Of a stretch of 44,230 bases of DNA, positions 10,091 through 20,084 are shown piece after piece. The number at the start of each line of letters is the position of its first letter. The stretch's first letter is position 1. The notes beneath the pieces are model-generated. The model was not told the origin of the DNA, did no database searches, and saw only the letters and a program-made list of their open reading frames with translations. The stretch comes from Nocardia concava NBRC 100430 (GTDB taxonomy: Bacteria; Actinomycetota; Actinomycetes; Mycobacteriales; Mycobacteriaceae): NCBI RefSeq assembly GCF_000308815.1, contig NZ_BAFX01000032.1, positions 1 through 44,230 on the forward strand. Reading direction: 5' to 3'. Both the position numbers and the translations under genes were made by a program.

Positions 10091-10444
10091 GTGCGCCGCA
10101 CGCTGCTCGTCACATCCGTTCTCGCTGCCGCATGCGCGCTGGCACCGCTGGCGGGTGCCGAACCATCGGGCGACCCCGTGGTGAAGGTGCAGGCCGTCTA
10201 TGGGCCCGAACAGTTCCCGATGGCCGGCGTCGCCGCCGATATCGGGCCCTGCGGCGGGGGAGCGAAGATCGCGACGGTGACCACCGGCCTCGACGGCTCC
10301 GCCGTCTACAACGGCGCGACCGGCTGCTACCGGGTCCAGATCAGCACGCCGACCGGCTGCGGGCTCGACAGCGACCCGGCCCTCGAGGTCACCTCGGTCC
10401 CCGGCATCACCCCGCTGGCCACCTTCCGCTTCCGCTGCGCCTGA
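10091..10444 (+). CDS. small secreted protein, possible beta-sandwich
   Basis: A 117-residue protein starting at GTG 10091, four bases after a perfect AGGAGG. An N-terminal signal peptide (RRTLLVTSVLAAACALAPLAGA) leads into a mature domain of about 95 residues, predicted as mostly beta strands with four cysteines. The pattern V..DIGPCGGG..IATVTTGLDGSAVY.G....CYRVQI resembles the fold in which a beta sandwich carries a short bound turn, as in SpaA/prealbumin-like domains, but this is weak. It stands alone between the iron operon and a membrane-protein gene. Function unknown. Confidence 0.65.
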   Translation: MRRTLLVTSVLAAACALAPLAGAEPSGDPVVKVQAVYGPEQFPMAGVAADIGPCGGGAKIATVTTGLDGSAVYNGATGCYRVQISTPTGCGLDSDPALEVTSVPGITPLATFRFRCA

Positions 10445-10588
10445 CCCGCTGACCGGTTGCTCCCGTCGGTGTGACCGATTGCACTTCTCAGAATTCGCTC
10501 AGAACAACCCTGTTAACCTCGGCCGGAGATAGCTGTTCGTTATTGCTGTAACGCGGAAGGCGTCGCATCACCGACGAGAGGTGACGAG

Positions 10589-11938
10589 ATGGGCGCGAAG
10601 TTCGCGTTGGCAAGTTCGCCGGGCGTGATCGCGCCGGCGGACATCCGCAGATTCGCGGGTCCGGTCGAGGCGGCGGGTGCGCTGCTGGGTGCGGTGATCG
10701 CCGGACTGTTGCTGATGGCCCCGCTCGATCTCGGCTCTTCCGCCGAAGGCCCGGTGCTGCAACTGGATCTGATGGTGCTGAACATGCCCCGCGCCGCGGC
10801 GGCGGGTGCGGCGTTCGCGGTGGTGTCGGCGGCGCTGGTGGTCGCGCTCGGGCGGCGCAGCGCGTGGATCGCGGCCTGCGGCAGCGTGGTGATGCTGGTG
10901 ATCGACCAGCTCTGGAATCGGGACGCGGCCACCGCGGGGGCCATGACCACGGTCAATTACATCGACTCCATCTTCAGCGGCATCCTGCTCGGCGCGCTCG
11001 CGGTCGCGGTGTTCGGCAAGCCGCTCGCGACCGGCGCGTATCTGATCGGGGCGCTGTCGGCGATCCTCATCGGCGATCAGACCTCACTGCCGGACTCGGC
11101 CGACGACAATCCGCTCATCGCCTGGGCCGCCGGCGGTACGCCACCGGTATGGATGATGGTGCTGACGGCCGGTCTGCTGGCGGTGGGCATCGCGGTACAG
11201 CGGACGGATCCCGCGGCGGGCGACGAGAATACCGATCTGGCCATCGGGCCGATCCTGTCGGCGCTGGTCATCGTCACCGCGACCGCGCTCTCGACGGAAT
11301 GGTTCGTGCGGCATGCGGGCACACCGGCGCAGGTCGCCGTCGCGGTATCCGTCACCGTGGTCGCCGCGGTGGTGGCGGCGCTGCTGCTGCCGGGGCGTGA
11401 CGGGACCCTCGTGCTGCTGTCGGTCGCCGTCGCCAATGCGGGCAGCGCGATCATCGCGGTGCCGCGGCCGGATTGGAGCGCGCCCTTCCCGGTGATCGCC
11501 GTGGTGGTCGGCCTGGCCGCCGGACGGCGCTGGCGCACACCGTGGCTCGCGCTGGCCGCGACCGGGGGACTGGCCGTGTTCGCGGCCTGCACCGCGGACC
11601 TGGCGCATCAGTACCCGGTGATCCCGATCCTCGGGGTGACCCTCACCGGCCTGATCATCGGCCTCTGCTTCGGCGTCGCCGTGCCCGAGACCGCGGGCAG
11701 CGCCGTGGTGGCGGTCGCGGTGCTGATCGTGCCCTGCCTGGTGGTGGCCTTGCGCGGCAGCAGTTTCGGGCGCGTCGCCTACTCGCCGCACTGGTATCGG
11801 GATCCGCAGGGGGAGATCTCGTCGCTGCCCGGCTGGATGGCGCTGGTGGTCACCCTGGGCTGCGGGGCCGGACTGCTCCTGTTGAAGGATCGCGATCCGC
11901 TGAAGGAACGAGCGCGGAACCTCGCGCGGCTGCGCTGA
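10589..11938 (+). CDS. polytopic membrane protein of unknown function
   Basis: A 449-residue protein with roughly twelve hydrophobic segments separated by short loops. The larger loops are at about residues 145-175 (SLPDSADDNPLIAW) and 380-405 (SSFGRVAYSPHWYRDPQGE). The C-terminus KDRDPLKERARNLARLR is positively charged and probably cytoplasmic. I see no transporter, transferase or channel signature. The ATG at 10589 follows GAGAGGTGACGAG. It converges with the lipase gene, leaving 18 bp between stops. Bias towards Ala, Val, Leu and Gly and codon use match the rest of the chromosome. Confidence 0.75.
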   Translation: MGAKFALASSPGVIAPADIRRFAGPVEAAGALLGAVIAGLLLMAPLDLGSSAEGPVLQLDLMVLNMPRAAAAGAAFAVVSAALVVALGRRSAWIAACGSVVMLVIDQLWNRDAATAGAMTTVNYIDSIFSGILLGALAVAVFGKPLATGAYLIGALSAILIGDQTSLPDSADDNPLIAWAAGGTPPVWMMVLTAGLLAVGIAVQRTDPAAGDENTDLAIGPILSALVIVTATALSTEWFVRHAGTPAQVAVAVSVTVVAAVVAALLLPGRDGTLVLLSVAVANAGSAIIAVPRPDWSAPFPVIAVVVGLAAGRRWRTPWLALAATGGLAVFAACTADLAHQYPVIPILGVTLTGLIIGLCFGVAVPETAGSAVVAVAVLIVPCLVVALRGSSFGRVAYSPHWYRDPQGEISSLPGWMALVVTLGCGAGLLLLKDRDPLKERARNLARLR

Positions 11939-11956
11939 CGACCGAGCCCGGCTGCG

Positions 11957-13255
11957 CTAGCGGCCGAAGCGGGTGTCCACCCAGGCCAGCGCGTCATTGA
12001 ACGAGGCCTCCAGGACGCCGCGGTGATCCACGCCCGGATAGCCGCGATACTGCACCGGCTGACCGCCCGCCCGCTGCTGCGCGAACATGGCATCGGTGGC
12101 CAGGGCCGGAACGGTGGTGTCGGCGCGACCCTGCAGCACCAGCAGCGGCTGGGTGAAAGACAGTGCGGCGGGGTCGTTCTCGTTCAGCACGCGGGTCAGG
12201 CCGGTGAGGTCGCCGCCGCGCAGGAACACGTCGTCGGCACTGAGTCCGCCCCAGGAGTCCGGCTGCCGCAGCTGCCCGATACAGCCGGTGTCGGCCTGCC
12301 CGAGCATGGACAGCGCACGCGGCGTGAGGAATCGGGCCGGATCCAGGTCCGCCACCGTCTGCGCGCCGCGAATGATCAGCGGCAGGAACGACACCGCGCC
12401 GCCGGTGAGCGGCGCCAGCGCGCCCGCCACGCCCGCGGTGGTGGCCAGCTGCGAGGCCTGTAGCCCGATGCCCTGATGGGAGGCGGGCGCGAGCGCCACC
12501 GAGCCCAGCAATTGCAGTTCCGGAGCCCACTGCTGGGCCTGCGCATCGGTGAAGATGGCGGCCTGACCGCCCTGCGAATGCCCCATCGCCACCCAGCGTT
12601 TGCCGATATCGGGATCGACTTCCCGTGCGGCCCTTGCCATATCGGTGACCGCGCGCTGCTCGGCGGTGCCGATCAGATACCCGTGCGGGCCGGGCGTGCC
12701 CAGACCCTGATAGTCGGTCTGCGCCACCGCGTATCCGGCCGCGATCCAGCGCTCCTGTACCCGGCGCACCAGCGAGGTGTAGTCGTGTGCGGGGAAGTCG
12801 GGGGAGGTGTCGGTCGAGGGCGCGCAGATATCGGCGACGCCGGTGGTGCCGTGCGCCCAGGAGATGAGCGGCCAGCCGCCCGGCGGCGGTACGCCCTCAG
12901 GGACCGCGAGGGTGCCCGAGACCGCGACCGGATCGCCCTGCATATCGATCGACCGGTACAGCACCAGGTAGTTGCGTGCGCCCGCGAGCGCGGGATCGCC
13001 TGTGAGCGGCCGCAATTGGATCATCGAGCCATGCGGGCCCGGCACCCGGTCCGCGGCGGGGACGTAGAAGGATTGCTCGGTGTCGGCCTCCGCGGCGATG
13101 GCGACCGCGTCCGGTACCACCGGCCGCGCGCAGACCGGCGCGGCCAGGCTCACACTCGCGATCGTGGCCGCCAGCACGGTGCTGATTCCCCCGGCGAGCG
13201 GGCGCGAGACACGTCGCTGCGGCTGTCCGGCCCGGGCGCTCTCGTTCTCCGACAC
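11957..13255 (-). CDS. secreted lipase (LIP family alpha/beta hydrolase)
   Basis: A 432-residue secreted alpha/beta hydrolase. A signal peptide occupies about residues 18-43 (hydrophobic STVLAATIASVSLAAP, then CARPVV). The oxyanion segment HGTTG is at 135-139, the nucleophile elbow GHSQGG with Ser227, the acid Asp379 in QGRADTTVP and the histidine His411 in GVDHRGVL, a complete triad in the order of the secretory lipase (LIP) family. Mycolic-acid bacteria often secrete several such lipases acting on triacylglycerols or other esters. The long promoter region upstream (13256 onward) contains a 12-bp hairpin. The exact substrate cannot be predicted. Confidence 0.88.
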   Translation of the reverse strand: MSENESARAGQPQRRVSRPLAGGISTVLAATIASVSLAAPVCARPVVPDAVAIAAEADTEQSFYVPAADRVPGPHGSMIQLRPLTGDPALAGARNYLVLYRSIDMQGDPVAVSGTLAVPEGVPPPGGWPLISWAHGTTGVADICAPSTDTSPDFPAHDYTSLVRRVQERWIAAGYAVAQTDYQGLGTPGPHGYLIGTAEQRAVTDMARAAREVDPDIGKRWVAMGHSQGGQAAIFTDAQAQQWAPELQLLGSVALAPASHQGIGLQASQLATTAGVAGALAPLTGGAVSFLPLIIRGAQTVADLDPARFLTPRALSMLGQADTGCIGQLRQPDSWGGLSADDVFLRGGDLTGLTRVLNENDPAALSFTQPLLVLQGRADTTVPALATDAMFAQQRAGGQPVQYRGYPGVDHRGVLEASFNDALAWVDTRFGR

Positions 13256-13640
13256 CCCTCAGAACATACCGGCCCGTTGCTATTTCACATGGCAAGGCAC
13301 GGCCGGGCACCACCGAAGCACCGCGCTGAAATCCCCCGGAAACGACCGCGGTGCCCGGCTGCCTCCTGCACACCCGGGCACCGCGATGCGCAGTACCCAC
13401 TCTGGTCGCCAATCCCGCCCTGCGGAATACACATCCACGACGATGGCACGAAAAGTCAGTCAGTCTGTGCCACGAATCGTTACACCGGTCTTTCCGTTGC
13501 CCAGCGTGACAACTGATTTCGCGCCGGTCCGGGTAACTCGCCGGGTACGTCCAAAATCGGTTCGGCACCAAACCGCAAGCCCGGGTGCAGAACCGGCGAC
13601 GGCTCTCTGCCGTCCGCTGAAGTCCCGGAGAGGCGGAAAA
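13256..13640. other. 385-bp intergenic region upstream of the lipase, no gene seen
   Basis: No reading frame with plausible codon use is present on either strand. The region should hold the lipase promoter (minus strand). Its one striking structure is a perfect 12-bp inverted repeat, 13347-13358 with 13374-13385, separated by 15 bases. Confidence 0.6.
13347..13385. repeat. 12-bp perfect inverted repeat upstream of the lipase gene
   Basis: CGCGGTGCCCGG (13347-13358) is exactly complementary to 13374-13385. It starts about 90 bp upstream of the lipase ATG. It has no T tail in either direction, so an operator or leader hairpin is more likely than a terminator. Confidence 0.55.
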
Positions 13641-13667
13641 GCCCCGATCGCAGATTGCGATCGGGGC
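13636..13667 (-). terminator. terminator after tRNA-Arg
   Basis: A perfect 12-bp stem (13641-13652 with 13656-13667) has a 3-nt loop; read on the minus strand it is followed by TTTTCCGC. It lies seven bases beyond the tRNA CCA end. Confidence 0.85.
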
Positions 13668-13673
13668 CTTACG

Positions 13674-13749
13674 TGGTGCCCTCGGCAGGATTCGAACCTG
13701 CGGCCTTCTGCTCCGGAGGCAGACGCTCTATCCCCTGAGCTACGAGGGC
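13674..13749 (-). tRNA. tRNA-Arg (anticodon CCG), CCA encoded
   Basis: Read on the minus strand, acceptor GCCCTCG pairs with CGAGGGC, the D arm contains AGCTCAGGGGATAGAGC, the anticodon stem TCTGC/GCAGA encloses CTCCGGA with anticodon CCG, and the T arm is GCAGG-TTCGAAT-CCTGC. Discriminator A and CCA are encoded (13674-13677). Total length is 76 nt. Confidence 0.95.
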
Positions 13750-13860
13750 GGGGATGGTCCCGTCCGGTCTCCCGGTCGGGCTGGGAAAGCGTATCGCATC
13801 GGGTGCGCTGCGCCAAAAAGGAGGGTGGACCGGGCGTTTTGGTCGCCCGGCCCACACCCG

Positions 13861-14586
13861 TCAGTTCATCGGCAGGGGGGTGGCCTTGCGTTCGGTGAGC
13901 ATCTGGGTCATCAGATCGGCCTCGCTCTTCTGCGTTTTGGCCATGCTCTCGGCCAGCGAACGCACCGCGTCGGTGTCGGCGCGCTGGGCCGCGTATTCGA
14001 TCATCGGCATGCCGCCCTGGTGGTGGCGCAGCATCAGTTGCAGGAACAGCGTGTCCAGGGCCGTGCCGGTGGCCTGGCCGAGGGCCGCCATCTCCTGATC
14101 CGAGGCCATGCCGGGCATGGTCTGCACCGCGCCGGAGTGCATGGCCGTCCCCGAATGCTGGTGGGCGGACATATCGGTCATCCAGCCCATGTAGCCGTCG
14201 GGGGCTATGAGGGGCTCGTTCCACTGCTGGAGCCAGCCCTGCATGCGGCCCGCCTGATTGGCCTGGGTGGTGAGGATGTCGTAGGCCAGCCGCTTCACCG
14301 CCGGATCGGTGGATCCGGACAGCGCGATGCCCGACATCTGCACCGCCTGCGCGTGATGCACCGACATGTCCTGGGAGAAGCCGACATCCACCACGCCGGG
14401 CGTCTCCGGCGTGGTGTGCATGGCATTGCTCACCAGGATGCCGCCCAGGAATCCGGTGAGCAGCACACCCACGATGGCCAGCATCAACACCACCTGCCGC
14501 TGGTTGCGGCGGGGATGCTGAGCGGGCGCGTCGGAGGGATCGGGCTCGGAGCTGCGATCGGGTACGTCGGACATGAACGGCGGCAT
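13861..14586 (-). CDS. DUF305 membrane-anchored protein, Met/His-rich
   Basis: A 241-residue protein with one membrane segment (about 33-53) and an exported ferritin-like DUF305 helical domain. The two family signatures are DVGFSQDMSVHHAQAVQMS (67-85, His77-His78) and LMLRHHQGGMPMIEYA (184-199, His188-His189). Between them lies a Met/His-rich stretch (about 133-166) with many soft-metal ligands. DUF305 proteins such as CopM bind copper, so extracytoplasmic copper handling is a reasonable guess. The ATG at 14586 overlaps the stop of the DUF3105 gene (TAATG), so translation is probably coupled; ATG 14574 (MSDVPDRS) is an alternative start. Confidence 0.88.
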   Translation of the reverse strand: MPPFMSDVPDRSSEPDPSDAPAQHPRRNQRQVVLMLAIVGVLLTGFLGGILVSNAMHTTPETPGVVDVGFSQDMSVHHAQAVQMSGIALSGSTDPAVKRLAYDILTTQANQAGRMQGWLQQWNEPLIAPDGYMGWMTDMSAHQHSGTAMHSGAVQTMPGMASDQEMAALGQATGTALDTLFLQLMLRHHQGGMPMIEYAAQRADTDAVRSLAESMAKTQKSEADLMTQMLTERKATPLPMN

Positions 14587-15560
14587 TACTGCGTCGGAGC
14601 CGGCTGCTGCGGCTCGGTCGACGCGTCGGTGGGCGCCGGGATGGCCGGAACGCCCTCTGGCACGGTCGGGCTGTCGCTCGGCAGCGTGATGCCGCCCGGG
14701 ATACCGGGGATGCCGCCGGGCATGCCCGGTATGCCGCTGCCGCCGCCGAGCTCGCTCTGGTCCTGCTGAATGCCCTTGCCGTCCATCGGGATCGCGTCGG
14801 GGCCCGGCGCGCTCGGGTCGAAGGCGGGCGGGTTGGACACGTTGAAGGTCGGGTTCGCGCAGTCCGCGCCCACCTCGGGGTAGGCGTACTGGTTCAGCCG
14901 CAGCGCGGTGATGAAGTCGCGGATGCGCTCGTCACCGGCGTTGTCCAGCTTCAGCTGGTGGCCCCACGACTGCAGCGAGATGGCGTGGTCCAGGCCGGGA
15001 TACGGCGACATGAGCATGTAGGGACGGCCCTTGACCGACTGCTTCAGCTTGTCGACGTCGCCGCCGCTGAGCTTGTCGGGGTTGTAGGAGATCCAGACCG
15101 CGCCGTGCTCGAGCGAGTGCACCGCGTTCTCGGTGCGAATCGCCTTGCTGTACACCGTGCCCATGCAGTTCGCCCACGATCCGTCGTGCGGGCCGCCGAA
15201 CGGCGGCGCCTGGTCGTAGTTGACCCGCTGCTTGGCGGTGATGTGCAGACCGGCCGGGTAGTCCTTCTTCACGACGCCGGGGATCTTCTCGGAGGGATCC
15301 TTCAGCTGCGCGGTCGGGACGAACTCCTTGACATCGGACTGCGCCCTGGTGGTGGCCTGCTTGTCCTGGATCTTCGGCACGATGACCCAGGCGATGCCGC
15401 CGATCAGGGCGATCACACAGAGCACGGCCCCGATCATGAGCCAGGGAATCTGGCGCTTCCCGCCCAGGTTGCCGCCTCCGCCGCCCTTGCGGGAGGAACC
15501 GGATGACTTGCCCGCGGCCTTGATGGCCTTGGCCGACTTGGCACTGGTCCTACTCGGCAT
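14586..15560 (-). CDS. DUF3105 membrane-anchored protein
   Basis: A 324-residue protein starting at ATG 15560. Residues 1-38 are basic and Ser/Gly-rich (cytoplasmic), a membrane span lies at about 40-62, and the exported DUF3105 domain covers about 90-240. The conserved core is PPFGGPHDGSWANCMG (119-134) and VHSLEHGAVWISY (147-159) with His148, His152 and two cysteines (132, 234). The tail after residue 245 is low complexity, with GIPGMPGGIPGIPGG and Pro/Thr repeats. It forms an operon with the DUF305 gene, and the two families are often neighbours. Function unknown; metal binding is possible given the His/Cys core. In-frame ATGs further upstream run into the palindrome before argS and are unlikely starts. 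Confidence 0.85.
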   Translation of the reverse strand: MPSRTSAKSAKAIKAAGKSSGSSRKGGGGGNLGGKRQIPWLMIGAVLCVIALIGGIAWVIVPKIQDKQATTRAQSDVKEFVPTAQLKDPSEKIPGVVKKDYPAGLHITAKQRVNYDQAPPFGGPHDGSWANCMGTVYSKAIRTENAVHSLEHGAVWISYNPDKLSGGDVDKLKQSVKGRPYMLMSPYPGLDHAISLQSWGHQLKLDNAGDERIRDFITALRLNQYAYPEVGADCANPTFNVSNPPAFDPSAPGPDAIPMDGKGIQQDQSELGGGSGIPGMPGGIPGIPGGITLPSDSPTVPEGVPAIPAPTDASTEPQQPAPTQ

Positions 15561-15593
15561 GCTTTTGGTGCTCTCTTCGACGTGTCGGACAAT

Positions 15594-15617
15594 CAAACGA
15601 TACGGCCGCATCGTTTG
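15594..15617. promoter_or_regulatory. 24-bp near-perfect palindrome between DUF3105 operon and argS
   Basis: CAAACGATACGG (15594-15605) and its partner (15606-15617) pair at 11 of 12 positions, the one mismatch being position 9. Two-fold symmetry of this length with AAACGAT arms is typical of a TetR-type dimer operator. It lies 34 bp upstream of the DUF3105 ATG and 66 bp upstream of argS; no regulator gene is adjacent. Confidence 0.6.
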
Positions 15618-15682
15618 CTGGGCGCCTGCCCGGTGGTGCCCGCTCGCGGCGTTCACCTGCTCAGACCATAGGATAGTGACTC

Positions 15683-17341
15683 GTGACTCCAGCTGACCTT
15701 GCAGATCTCCTTCGTGCTACCGCGGCGAAGGTACTTGTCGAACGCGGATCCGACCCTGCGGTCCTGCCCGACGAGGTCAAGGTGGAGCGTCCCCGCAACC
15801 CCGAGCACGGAGACTATGCCACGAATGTGGCCATGCAGGTAGGGAAGAAAGCGGGAATGAACCCTCGCGACTTCGCAACCCTGCTCGCCGAGGCGCTGTC
15901 CCAGGCCGAGGGCATCGACGCCGCCGAGGTCGCCGGACCTGGCTTTTTGAACATCCGCCTGGCCAAGGCCGCGCAGGGCGCGATCGTGGAGAAAATCCTC
16001 GAGGCGGGTGAGAAGTTCGGCACCGCGGGCACGCTCGGCGGCCAGAAGATCAACCTGGAATTCGTCTCCGCCAACCCGACCGGTCCGATTCACCTGGGCG
16101 GCACCCGCTGGGCCGCCGTCGGTGACGCGCTGGGCCGGATCCTGTCCGCGCAGGGCGCGGAGGTCACCCGCGAGTACTACTTCAACGACCACGGCGCGCA
16201 GATCGACCGCTTCGCCAACTCGCTGGTCGCGGCCGCCACCGGGCAGCCCACCCCCGAGGACGGCTACGCGGGCGCGTACATCAACGAGATCGCCGACACC
16301 ATCGTGAAGGCGAACCCGGGCGCGGCCGAACTGCCCGAGGGCGAGCGGCACGAGCTGTTCCGCCGCGAGGGCGTCGAGCTGATGTTCGCGCAGATCAAGC
16401 AGAACCTGCACGAGTTCGGCGTCGACTTCGACGTGTACTTCAACGAGAGCTCGCTGTTCGCCTCGGGCGCGGTCGAGAAGGCCATCGAGACGCTCAAGGA
16501 GTCGGGCAAGCTCTACGAGAAGGACGGCGCCTGGTGGATCGCCTCCACCGAGTACGGCGACGACAAGGACCGCGTCGTCATCAAGAGCGACGGCAAGTCC
16601 GCCTACATCGGCGGTGACATCGCCTACTTCCAGAACAAGCGCTCGCGCGGATTCGACCTGTGCATCTACATGCTGGGCGCGGATCACCACGGCTACATCG
16701 GCCGGCTGAAGGCCGCCGCGGCCGCCTTCGGCGACGACCCGGACACCGTCGAGGTGCTCATCGGCCAGATGGTGAACCTGGTGAAAGACGGTGCGGCCGT
16801 TCGGATGTCGAAGCGCGCGGGCACCGTCGTCACCCTCGACGACCTGGTCGACGCCATCGGCGTGGACGCCGCGCGGTATTCGCTGGTGCGCTCCTCGGTG
16901 AACTCCAGCATCGATATCGATCTGGACCTGTGGACCAAGCAGGACAGCGAGAACCCGATCTACTACGTGCAATACGCGCACGCCCGCACCAATCAGATCA
17001 TCGGCAATGCCGCCGCCTTCGACTTCGCCTCGGTGACACCGGATTTCGCGCTGCTCACCGATGACCGCGAGGGCGAGCTGGTGCGCACCCTGGGCGAGTA
17101 CCCGCGGGTGGTCGCCACCGCCGCCGAGACCCGCGAGCCGCACCGCGTGGTGCGCTACCTGGAAGAACTGGCCGGGGCCTACCACCCCTTCCAGTCCGAC
17201 AAGACGCTGCGCGTCATCCCGCAGGGCGACGACGCCGTCAGCCCCCTCAATGCCACCCGCCTCGAGCTGGTCAAAGCCACCCGTCAGGTTCTCGCCAACG
17301 GCCTCGGCCTGCTAGGCGTCTCTGCCCCGGAGCGTATGTAA
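15683..17341 (+). CDS. argS: arginyl-tRNA synthetase
   Basis: A 552-residue class I aminoacyl-tRNA synthetase that charges tRNA-Arg. The N-terminal additional domain (1-~115) contains [11 protein letters not shown]. The HIGH-type motif is [10 protein letters not shown] (His137). The KMSKS-type loop is RMSKR (374-378). The anticodon-binding helical bundle ends [19 protein letters not shown], as expected. Start GTG 15683 gives the family-typical N-terminus [18 protein letters not shown]. The stop TAA is immediately followed by the lysA ATG. A tRNA-Arg(CCG) gene lies 1.9 kb upstream on the other strand. Confidence 0.97.
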   Translation: MTPADLADLLRATAAKVLVERGSDPAVLPDEVKVERPRNPEHGDYATNVAMQVGKKAGMNPRDFATLLAEALSQAEGIDAAEVAGPGFLNIRLAKAAQGAIVEKILEAGEKFGTAGTLGGQKINLEFVSANPTGPIHLGGTRWAAVGDALGRILSAQGAEVTREYYFNDHGAQIDRFANSLVAAATGQPTPEDGYAGAYINEIADTIVKANPGAAELPEGERHELFRREGVELMFAQIKQNLHEFGVDFDVYFNESSLFASGAVEKAIETLKESGKLYEKDGAWWIASTEYGDDKDRVVIKSDGKSAYIGGDIAYFQNKRSRGFDLCIYMLGADHHGYIGRLKAAAAAFGDDPDTVEVLIGQMVNLVKDGAAVRMSKRAGTVVTLDDLVDAIGVDAARYSLVRSSVNSSIDIDLDLWTKQDSENPIYYVQYAHARTNQIIGNAAAFDFASVTPDFALLTDDREGELVRTLGEYPRVVATAAETREPHRVVRYLEELAGAYHPFQSDKTLRVIPQGDDAVSPLNATRLELVKATRQVLANGLGLLGVSAPERM

Positions 17342-18763
17342 ATGAGTGCCCACCCCGCCGGACCCCGCCACGCGGACATCCCGCACGCCCCGACCATCGC
17401 GGAGCGTCCGAGTGACCCGGCGCAGATGATCGAACTGCCCGCACATGTGTGGCCGCGCAACGCTTCTCGCGACGCCGACGGTGTCGTCACCATGGCCGGA
17501 ATCCCGGTGACCGAACTGGCCGCCGAGTACGGCACGCCGCTGTTCATCGTGGACGAGGACGACTTCCGCTCCCGCTGCCGCGATATGGTGCGCGCCTACG
17601 GCGACAACGCCCGGGTGCACTACGCGTCCAAGGCGTTCCTGTGCGGCGAGGTCGCGCGCTGGGTGCGCGACGAGGGCCTGCACCTGGACGTCGCCTCCGG
17701 CGGCGAACTCGCGGTGGCCCTGAACGCGGGCTTCCCGGCCGAGCGAATCGCCATGCACGGCAACAACAAATCGGTGGTCGAGCTCGAGCAGGCGGTCGCG
17801 GCGGGCGTCGGGCACGTGGTGCTCGACTCGCTGATCGAGATCGACCGGCTGGAGGCCGTCGCGGGCCGCGCCGGGGTCGTCCAGGACGTGCTGGTCCGGG
17901 TCACCGTCGGCGTGGAAGCGCATACCCACGAATACATTTCGACCGCGCACGAGGATCAGAAGTTCGGCTTCTCGATCGCCGACGGGTCCGCGCTGGACGC
18001 CATCGGCCGCGTTTTCGACGCGCGCAATCTGCGCCTGGTCGGGCTGCACAGCCACATCGGCTCGCAGATCTTCGACATCGACGGCTTCGAGGTGTCCACC
18101 CGGCGCATGCTGCGGCTGCTCAGCGAGGTCGGCGCCAAGTTCGGCGTGGCCCGGACCGAGCAGATGCATCTGCTGGATCTCGGTGGCGGACTCGGCATTT
18201 CGTACGTGCCGAGTGACGACGCGCCGCCGCTGTTCGATTTCGCCGACAAGGTCCGCCACATCGTGGACACCGAGGCCACCGCGCTCGAGCTGCCCAAGCC
18301 CGAGATCGCGGTGGAGCCGGGCCGGGCCATCGCCGGACCGGGCACCATCACGCTCTACGAGGTCGGTACCGTCAAGGACGTCACGCTCGACGCGGGTGCG
18401 CAGCGCCGCTACGTCAGTGTCGACGGCGGTATGAGCGACAACATCCGGCCCGCGCTGTATCAAGCCGAGTACGACTGCCGATTGGTTTCGCGGAGCAGCG
18501 AATCCGATCCGGTCGTGGCTCGGGTGGTCGGAAAGCATTGCGAGAGTGGGGACATCGTCATCCGCGATACCTGGCTCCCGGCCGATGTCGGCCCGGGCGA
18601 CCTGGTGGCGGTGGCCGCGACCGGCGCGTACTGCTACTCGATGTCGAGCCGTTACAACATGCTCACCCGGCCCGCCGTGGTCGCGGTGCGAGACGGTAAG
18701 GCGCGCTTGATCCTTCGCCGTGAGACGGTGCAGGACCTACTCAGCTTGGAGGTGGAAGCATGA
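17342..18763 (+). CDS. lysA: diaminopimelate decarboxylase
   Basis: A 473-residue fold-type III PLP enzyme that converts meso-diaminopimelate to lysine. The PLP lysine is Lys97 in HYASKAF, the glycine-rich phosphate-binding segment is [11 protein letters not shown] (about 280), and the second-subunit active-site motif EPGRAI lies near 325. An N-terminal extension of about 40 residues precedes the domain, usual in this lineage. It starts directly after the argS stop and ends in an ATGA overlap with hom, so argS-lysA-hom-thrC-thrB is almost certainly one transcript. Confidence 0.96.
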   Translation: MSAHPAGPRHADIPHAPTIAERPSDPAQMIELPAHVWPRNASRDADGVVTMAGIPVTELAAEYGTPLFIVDEDDFRSRCRDMVRAYGDNARVHYASKAFLCGEVARWVRDEGLHLDVASGGELAVALNAGFPAERIAMHGNNKSVVELEQAVAAGVGHVVLDSLIEIDRLEAVAGRAGVVQDVLVRVTVGVEAHTHEYISTAHEDQKFGFSIADGSALDAIGRVFDARNLRLVGLHSHIGSQIFDIDGFEVSTRRMLRLLSEVGAKFGVARTEQMHLLDLGGGLGISYVPSDDAPPLFDFADKVRHIVDTEATALELPKPEIAVEPGRAIAGPGTITLYEVGTVKDVTLDAGAQRRYVSVDGGMSDNIRPALYQAEYDCRLVSRSSESDPVVARVVGKHCESGDIVIRDTWLPADVGPGDLVAVAATGAYCYSMSSRYNMLTRPAVVAVRDGKARLILRRETVQDLLSLEVEA

Positions 18764-20084
18764 CCGAGAACAAGACCGGTGTGTGGGGACAGGATCATCC
18801 CATTGGGGTCGCCGTCCTCGGCATGGGAACGGTCGGTACCGAGGTCGTGCGCATCATTCGCGACCACGCCGACGATCTCTGCAACCGCGTCGGCGCGCCC
18901 GTCGTGCTGCGCGGCGTCGCGGTGCGGGACCTGAACAAGGACCGCGGCCTGCCCGCCGAGCTGCTCACCACCGATGCCGAAACCCTGGTCACCCGTGACG
19001 ATGTCGACATCGTCGTCGAGGTCATGGGCGGCATCGAACCGGCCCGCACCCTGATCGGCGCCGCGCTGAACGCGGGCAAGTCCGTGGTCACCGCCAACAA
19101 GGCGCTACTGGCCGACTACACCGGCGAACTGGCCGCCGCGGCCGAGAACCACCGCGCCGACCTGTATTTCGAGGCCGCGGTCGCGGGCGCCATCCCGGTG
19201 ATCCGCCCGCTCATCCAGTCGCTGTCCGGCGACCGGGTGAACCGCGTGGTCGGAATCGTGAACGGCACCACCAACTTCATCCTCTCGGCCATGGCCGAGA
19301 CCGGCGCGAACTACGCCGATGTGCTGGCCGAGGCCACCCGCCTGGGCTACGCCGAGGCCGACCCGACCGCCGATGTCGAGGGCTACGACGCCGCCGCCAA
19401 GGCCGCCATCCTCGCCTCGGTCGCCTTCCACACCCGCGTGACCTCGGGCGATGTCTACCGCGAGGGCATCTCCAAGATCACCGCCGAGGATCTCGAGACC
19501 GCCGCGGCCGTGGGCTGCACGGTCAAGCTGCTGGCCATGGCCGAGCGGGTCTCCGACGAGGACGGCAAGGACAAGGTGTCGGTGCGCGTCTACCCGGCGC
19601 TCATCCCGCGCAAGCACCCCCTCGCCGCGGTCAACGGCGCGTTCAACGCCGTGGTCGTGGAGGCCGAGAACGCCGGTCGCCTGATGTTCTACGGGCAGGG
19701 CGCGGGCGGCGCTCCCACCGCGTCGGCCGTGATGGGCGATCTGGTGATGGCGGCTCGCAACAAGTTCTTCGGTGGCCGGGCCCCCGGCGAATCGGTTTAT
19801 GCTGAGCTGCCGATCGCTTCCATCGGCGACACCCCGACCCGCTACCACGTGAACCTGCAGGTGGCCGACCGCACGGGTGTGCTGGAGGCGGTCGCGGGTG
19901 AATTCGCCAAGCACCATGTGAGCATCTCGACGGTCCGCCAGGAAGGCCAGAACGAGGGCGCGCGCCTGGTTGTGGTGACCCACCACGCGCAGGAATCCGC
20001 ACTGGCAGATACCGTTGCCGCGTTGGCCGAATTGGACTCCGTCACGTCCGTGACCAGTGTTCTGAGATTGGAAGGCACCGAGGA

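Noticed and set aside
12476..13516. 346-codon plus-strand open frame opposite the lipase
   Set aside because: Arg/Gly/His-rich reversed composition; the lipase frame has a full catalytic triad and signal peptide.
15653..17185. 510-codon open frame opposite argS
   Set aside because: Antisense to a well-supported synthetase gene, with composition of a reversed reading frame.
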